This document shows, one piece after another, positions 23,042 through 26,261 of a stretch of DNA of 26,261 nucleotides. The first letter of the stretch is position 1. Each line of letters starts with the position of its first letter. Under the pieces are notes generated by a model. The model worked only from the letters and a program-made list of their open reading frames with translations, was not told the origin of the DNA and searched no databases. Made by a program: the position numbers and the translations under genes. Origin of the DNA: Bacteroidales bacterium (GTDB taxonomy: Bacteria > Bacteroidota > Bacteroidia > Bacteroidales > SMBSF77); NCBI GenBank assembly GCA_021106655.1, contig JAIOTT010000152.1, forward strand, positions 1 to 26,261. The letters are read 5' to 3'.

Positions 23042-23440
23042 TCATCTATAGGCATTTTTGAACCTTAGAAACAATAGCAAGATAACAACTCCCATTAAGA
23101 AATCCCCAATGCCGGATAATAATATAGTTAGAATTTGGATGAAAAAAAGATAGTAAGAAATTAAAAATACAGTTGCGATAAACTTTGTTATAATGGATAG
23201 TTTTATAAGTGTTTGGTGTTTTCTGATATTAATTGCTGCAACAGCATATATGATCGACAAAACTATATGAAAAACACCACCCTGAACTCTAAAAAAGTTA
23301 TGATAATTTGCCTCAAATCCAAAAAATACCATTATCGATGATGGAAGTATGATTAATGATAGACCAACCAGGAATGAATGTGCGCCAATTAACCAAAGTA
23401 CAATCTGTAATATTTTCTCAACGTTGAAAGCCTTCCTCAT
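23042..23440 (-). CDS. Small integral membrane protein, unknown function
   Basis: Not recognised. With the ATG at 23438-23440 it has 132 residues (a TTG eight codons upstream is possible but weaker). It has about four membrane helices: one starting near ILQIVLWLIGAHSFLVGLSLII, one near FHIVLSIIYAVAAI, one near IITKFIATVFLISYYLFF, and a C-terminal one near GDFLMGVVILLLFL. No cysteine or metal-binding motif is visible. It precedes the epimerase gene on the same strand across the heptamer array, so they may be co-transcribed. Confidence 0.7.
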   Translation of the reverse strand: MRKAFNVEKILQIVLWLIGAHSFLVGLSLIILPSSIMVFFGFEANYHNFFRVQGGVFHIVLSIIYAVAAINIRKHQTLIKLSIITKFIATVFLISYYLFFIQILTILLSGIGDFLMGVVILLLFLRFKNAYR

Positions 23441-23861
23441 ATAAAATAGATCTTTTACATACAAAGTTAATTTTTTTGAACATTTTTCAGATGTTTTTTT
23501 TTAGCTGAATATTATTATGCTTGTTGTTAATTACACTTTAATAATACTTAAACTGATATAAGTTATTCTCAGTAAATATAATTATATAACTATTTAACTA
23601 TTTAATTTATAAGGTATAACATATAATTTATTTATTTAAATTTGTTTGATGCCTTAAGTTTTGTTAGGAATTACCTGGGTGAAAAGAACAGATAATTTCT
23701 AATAATTTGTAATAATTCTAAACTGATACAGACATTTGTTTTATTAAAAAAACAAAGTAATTTTGCCGCTGTTAATTAATTAACAATACAATCTATTTAT
23801 ATAAAAGACCGGTTGTTAGGAAATTAGGACTCAAAAGTAATAATTAATAATTGTTGATGCT
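23441..23861. other. 421-bp AT-rich intergenic region with divergent starts
   Basis: No gene is visible. It separates the minus-strand membrane-protein gene from the plus-strand NuoE-NuoF gene. A consensus promoter lies at 23735-23765; the rest is AT-rich without repeats or dyads of the type found before hdrA, so the FNR-type regulator is not obviously involved here. Confidence 0.6.
23735..23765 (+). promoter_or_regulatory. Bacteroidota-type promoter for the NuoE-NuoF operon
   Basis: TTTG (23735-23738), 19 bases, then TAATTTTG (23758-23765) match both boxes of the Bacteroidota primary-sigma consensus TTTG-N19-TAnnTTTG exactly. The start site would be near 23771, leaving a leader of about 90 bases before the ATG at 23862. 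Confidence 0.65.
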
Positions 23862-25664
23862 ATGGATGCAAAAATTCAAGAAATTATTGAAAAATATAAT
23901 AATGACAAAAGTAGGTTAATGGATATTCTCATTGATATTCAATCTGAAATTGGTTATATCTCAAAAGAATCAGTCATTCAAATTGCTAAGCAGATCGATA
24001 TTTCACATGTTGATGTTGAGCAAACTATGTCTTTTTATCATTTCTTTACTCAGTCTCCTCCCGGGAAGTACTCTATATTTCTGAATAACAGCGTTGTTGC
24101 TGATATGATGGGAAGAGAAGGTGTAAGGGCTTCCTTTGAAAAGGAAGCAGGATGTAAGTTTGGAGAAATTACTGAAGATGGCTTAATTGGTCGTTTTGAC
24201 ACTGCTTGCATAGGAATGAATGATCAGGAACCTGCAGCTATTATTAATAATATTGTATTTACAAAGCTCACACCTTTCCGCGTTAGGGAAATAATCAGGG
24301 ATATAAAAGCAGGGAAAAGTGTTAGTGATTTATTTATGGAGTCATACTATGGTGGGGGTATGAATTCTTCTGATAAGCTTAGGGCAATGGTAACAAATAA
24401 TATCAGAAAAGTAGGCCCAGTTTTATCAAGAAACTATGTTTCAGGTGCTGTAATCAAAGAAAAACTGCCTCAAATGTCAGCTGAGGATGTCATTAATGAA
24501 GTGAAAGATTCCGGGATCAGAGGAAGAGGAGGTGCTGGCTTTCCTACCGGTTTAAAATGGGAATTTTGTAGAAAAGCTAAAGGCGATAAGCATTATATAT
24601 TATGTAATGCTGATGAGGGAGAACCTGGTACATTTAAAGATAGAGTTATATTAACTGAATTTCCTGAATTGCTATTTGAAGGAATGGCAGTTGCGGCCTA
24701 TGCAATAGGAGCGAATGAAGGTCTTTTATATTTACGTTATGAATATAAATATATGGAAGATTATTTGGAAGATGTTCTTCACAAAGCCCGTGCAAATAAT
24801 CTCTTAGGGAAGAATATTGGTGGTATTACAGGCTTTGATTTTGATATTCGCATACAATTTGGGGCTGGAGCGTATGTTTGTGGGGAAGAATCCGCTTTAA
24901 TTGAATCAGCAGAAGGAAAAAGGGGAGAACCAAGAGATCGCCCACCTTTCCCGGTTGAAAAGGGCTATCTTGATCAACCAACTGTTATAAACAATGTTGA
25001 AACACTGATCACTGCCGTTAAAATTTTAAATTTTGGAAGTGAGTGGTATAAGTCTTTTGGCACAGAAGATTCAACCGGAACAAAGGTTCTAAGTATATCC
25101 GGCGACTGTAAGTTCCCAGGTATTTATGAAGTTGAGTGGGGCTTTTCAGTACGTGATATGCTTGATATGGTTGGTGCATCCGAAGTTCAGGCTGTACAAG
25201 TTGGAGGACCATCAGGATCATTGATATCTCCGAAGGATTTTGACAGGGTACTTTGTTATTCTGACCTTTCTACAGGAGGCTCAATGATAATTATTGGTGA
25301 TCACAGGGATATTCTGAAGGATATTGTACTCAATTTTATGGAGTTCTTTATTGATGAATCCTGTGGCTCATGCTCAACATGTAGGGAAATTCCGGTTATC
25401 ATGACTGAGAAGCTTAAGAACATAATGAATGGAAAGGGTATTGCTAAAGATATTGATGATCTGCTTGAATGGGGTGAGTTATTGAAAGTTAGTCGATGCG
25501 GACTCGGGCATACTGCCGGAAATCCTATCCTTTCCAGTATTAAAAATTTCAGGCATATCTATGATGAAAAAGTCATTAGAGATTTGGATTATATTAGCGA
25601 ATTTGATTTAAAAAAAGCAACTAAGGAATCATGCGATTATGTTGGTAGAATTCCAAGCATATAA
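23862..25664 (+). CDS. nuoF: NuoE-NuoF (HoxF-like) NAD(H)-binding flavoprotein with degenerate NuoE cluster site
   Basis: A 600-residue fusion. Residues 1-140 are NuoE-like (helical bundle, then a thioredoxin-like fold: GYISKESVIQIAKQ, SFYHFF). The four cysteines that normally hold a [2Fe-2S] cluster are reduced to one: the C-x4-C pair aligns with N75 and A80, C116 remains, and its partner is N120 (ACIGMN). Residues 170-600 are NuoF: FMN and NADH sites GRGGAGFPTGLKW (221-233), ADEGEPGTFKDR and GAGAYVCGEESALIES (334-349), and [4Fe-4S] ligands C501, C504, C507 and C546. NuoF looks fully active. It is followed after 24 bases by a HoxU/NuoG-like gene, so this is the NAD-reactive module of a soluble hydrogenase, formate dehydrogenase or similar enzyme encoded further right. 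Confidence 0.92.
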   Translation: MDAKIQEIIEKYNNDKSRLMDILIDIQSEIGYISKESVIQIAKQIDISHVDVEQTMSFYHFFTQSPPGKYSIFLNNSVVADMMGREGVRASFEKEAGCKFGEITEDGLIGRFDTACIGMNDQEPAAIINNIVFTKLTPFRVREIIRDIKAGKSVSDLFMESYYGGGMNSSDKLRAMVTNNIRKVGPVLSRNYVSGAVIKEKLPQMSAEDVINEVKDSGIRGRGGAGFPTGLKWEFCRKAKGDKHYILCNADEGEPGTFKDRVILTEFPELLFEGMAVAAYAIGANEGLLYLRYEYKYMEDYLEDVLHKARANNLLGKNIGGITGFDFDIRIQFGAGAYVCGEESALIESAEGKRGEPRDRPPFPVEKGYLDQPTVINNVETLITAVKILNFGSEWYKSFGTEDSTGTKVLSISGDCKFPGIYEVEWGFSVRDMLDMVGASEVQAVQVGGPSGSLISPKDFDRVLCYSDLSTGGSMIIIGDHRDILKDIVLNFMEFFIDESCGSCSTCREIPVIMTEKLKNIMNGKGIAKDIDDLLEWGELLKVSRCGLGHTAGNPILSSIKNFRHIYDEKVIRDLDYISEFDLKKATKESCDYVGRIPSI

Positions 25665-25688
25665 ACGAAAAGTAGAATGTTTATTTAA

Positions 25689-26261
25689 ATGTTTAATATA
25701 GATAATATGGACGATATAATAAAATTCAAAATTGATGGTAAAATATGTACTGCCAGGCGTGGACAGTACATTGTTGAGGCTGCTGCAGATAATGGGATAT
25801 TTATTCCAACATTATGCAATGTCCCCGGGCTTAAACCAAAAGGGGCATGCAGAATTTGTACAATAATGGTCAATGGACGTCCTATGACAGCATGCACAAC
25901 TCCTGTATTTGATGGTATGGAAATTGAGAACGATATTGAGGAGATCCAAAATATCAGAAAATCCATTATTGAAATGCTTTTTGCCCAGGGAAATCATTTT
26001 TGCCCCTCTTGCGAAAAAAGTGGCAATTGTATGTTACAGGCTTATGCCTACAGATACCAGATGATGGTTCCACGTTTTCCCTATGCATTTCCTGTAAAAG
26101 AAGTTGATGCATCACATCCAAAAATTATAAAGGATCAAAACAGGTGTATCTTATGTAAACGATGTATCAGGACGATCAAAGATGAAAATGGCAAGAGTGT
26201 ATTTGCTTTCAAAAAAAGAGGTAAAGAACTGAGTGTGGTTGTTGACCCTGAATTAGGTTCT
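25689..26261 (+). CDS. hoxU: HoxU/NuoG-like iron-sulphur subunit, N-terminal part (cut by window edge)
   Basis: The first 191 codons of an iron-sulphur subunit. A plant-type ferredoxin domain comes first (C-x10-C-x2-C-x11-C in TLCNVPGLKPKGACRIC and ACTTP). Next is the His/Cys motif HFCPSCEKSGNC with H-x-C-x2-C-x5-C spacing, as in HoxU, and then RCILCKRCIRTI (C-x2-C-x2-C) beginning a [4Fe-4S] domain whose last cysteine would lie beyond the edge. The fourth position in RCIRTI is not cysteine, so a NuoG-like single distal cluster is more likely than the double-cluster HoxU ending. A second ATG at 25707 (MDDIIKF) is equally plausible as start. Hydrogenase, formate dehydrogenase or complex-I-like partners cannot be told apart here. 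Confidence 0.85.
   Translation, partial: MFNIDNMDDIIKFKIDGKICTARRGQYIVEAAADNGIFIPTLCNVPGLKPKGACRICTIMVNGRPMTACTTPVFDGMEIENDIEEIQNIRKSIIEMLFAQGNHFCPSCEKSGNCMLQAYAYRYQMMVPRFPYAFPVKEVDASHPKIIKDQNRCILCKRCIRTIKDENGKSVFAFKKRGKELSVVVDPELGS

Overview
The window looks like a piece of chromosome from an anaerobic, H2-metabolising member of the Bacteroidota, probably uncultured. The evidence is the low G+C content, a large Sec-exported SprB/PKD/FISUMP protein, an S23-type four-helix protein, and promoters of the TTTG-N19-TAnnTTTG type. No rRNA, tRNA, CRISPR array or insertion sequence was seen.

Left region (1-6545) is accessory DNA. The 3' end of one FISUMP-domain gene (1-56) is followed by a complete 1371-residue exported paralogue (683-4798). 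Their 3' ends differ only at first and second codon positions over eight codons, as expected for variable repeats of a diversity-generating retroelement (DGR); no reverse transcriptase or template repeat lies in the window. A hairpin follows each stop codon, and each gene is followed by a composite repeat (palindrome plus an exact 124-bp repeat). Next come a HEPN/MNT toxin-antitoxin-like pair (5157-5824) and an S23/IVP four-helix protein (6069-6446) bordered by GAACAATN octamer arrays.

Central region (6546-20442) is a [NiFe]-hydrogenase island. On the minus strand hypF-hypC-hypD-hypE form one overlapping operon; hypA and hypB are absent. Divergent from it is an FNR-type regulator with four candidate cluster cysteines, then an operon: HdrA - QmoC-like (HdrC plus membrane cytochrome) - second HdrA (QmoB-like) - MvhD - MvhG - MvhA, and a maturation protease. 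HdrB is missing and a membrane QmoC takes its place, so the complex is best read as a membrane-bound hydrogenase passing electrons from H2 to (or from) the quinone pool, possibly with flavin-based bifurcation. The two HdrA proteins have lost complementary sets of domains and cysteines. Two tandem ATGAC-N4-GTCAT dyads with FNR-site geometry lie upstream of the operon, the nearer at about -41.5 from a predicted start site.

Right region (20443-26261) holds a cysteine-rich protein of unknown function, a nucleotide-sugar-epimerase-like SDR fused to an RsbRD-like helical domain behind a ten-unit heptamer array, a small membrane protein, and the start of a second redox operon: a NuoE-NuoF fusion whose NuoE part lacks three of four cluster cysteines, and a HoxU/NuoG-like subunit cut by the window edge. 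These probably form the NAD-reactive module of a soluble hydrogenase or dehydrogenase encoded beyond the window.
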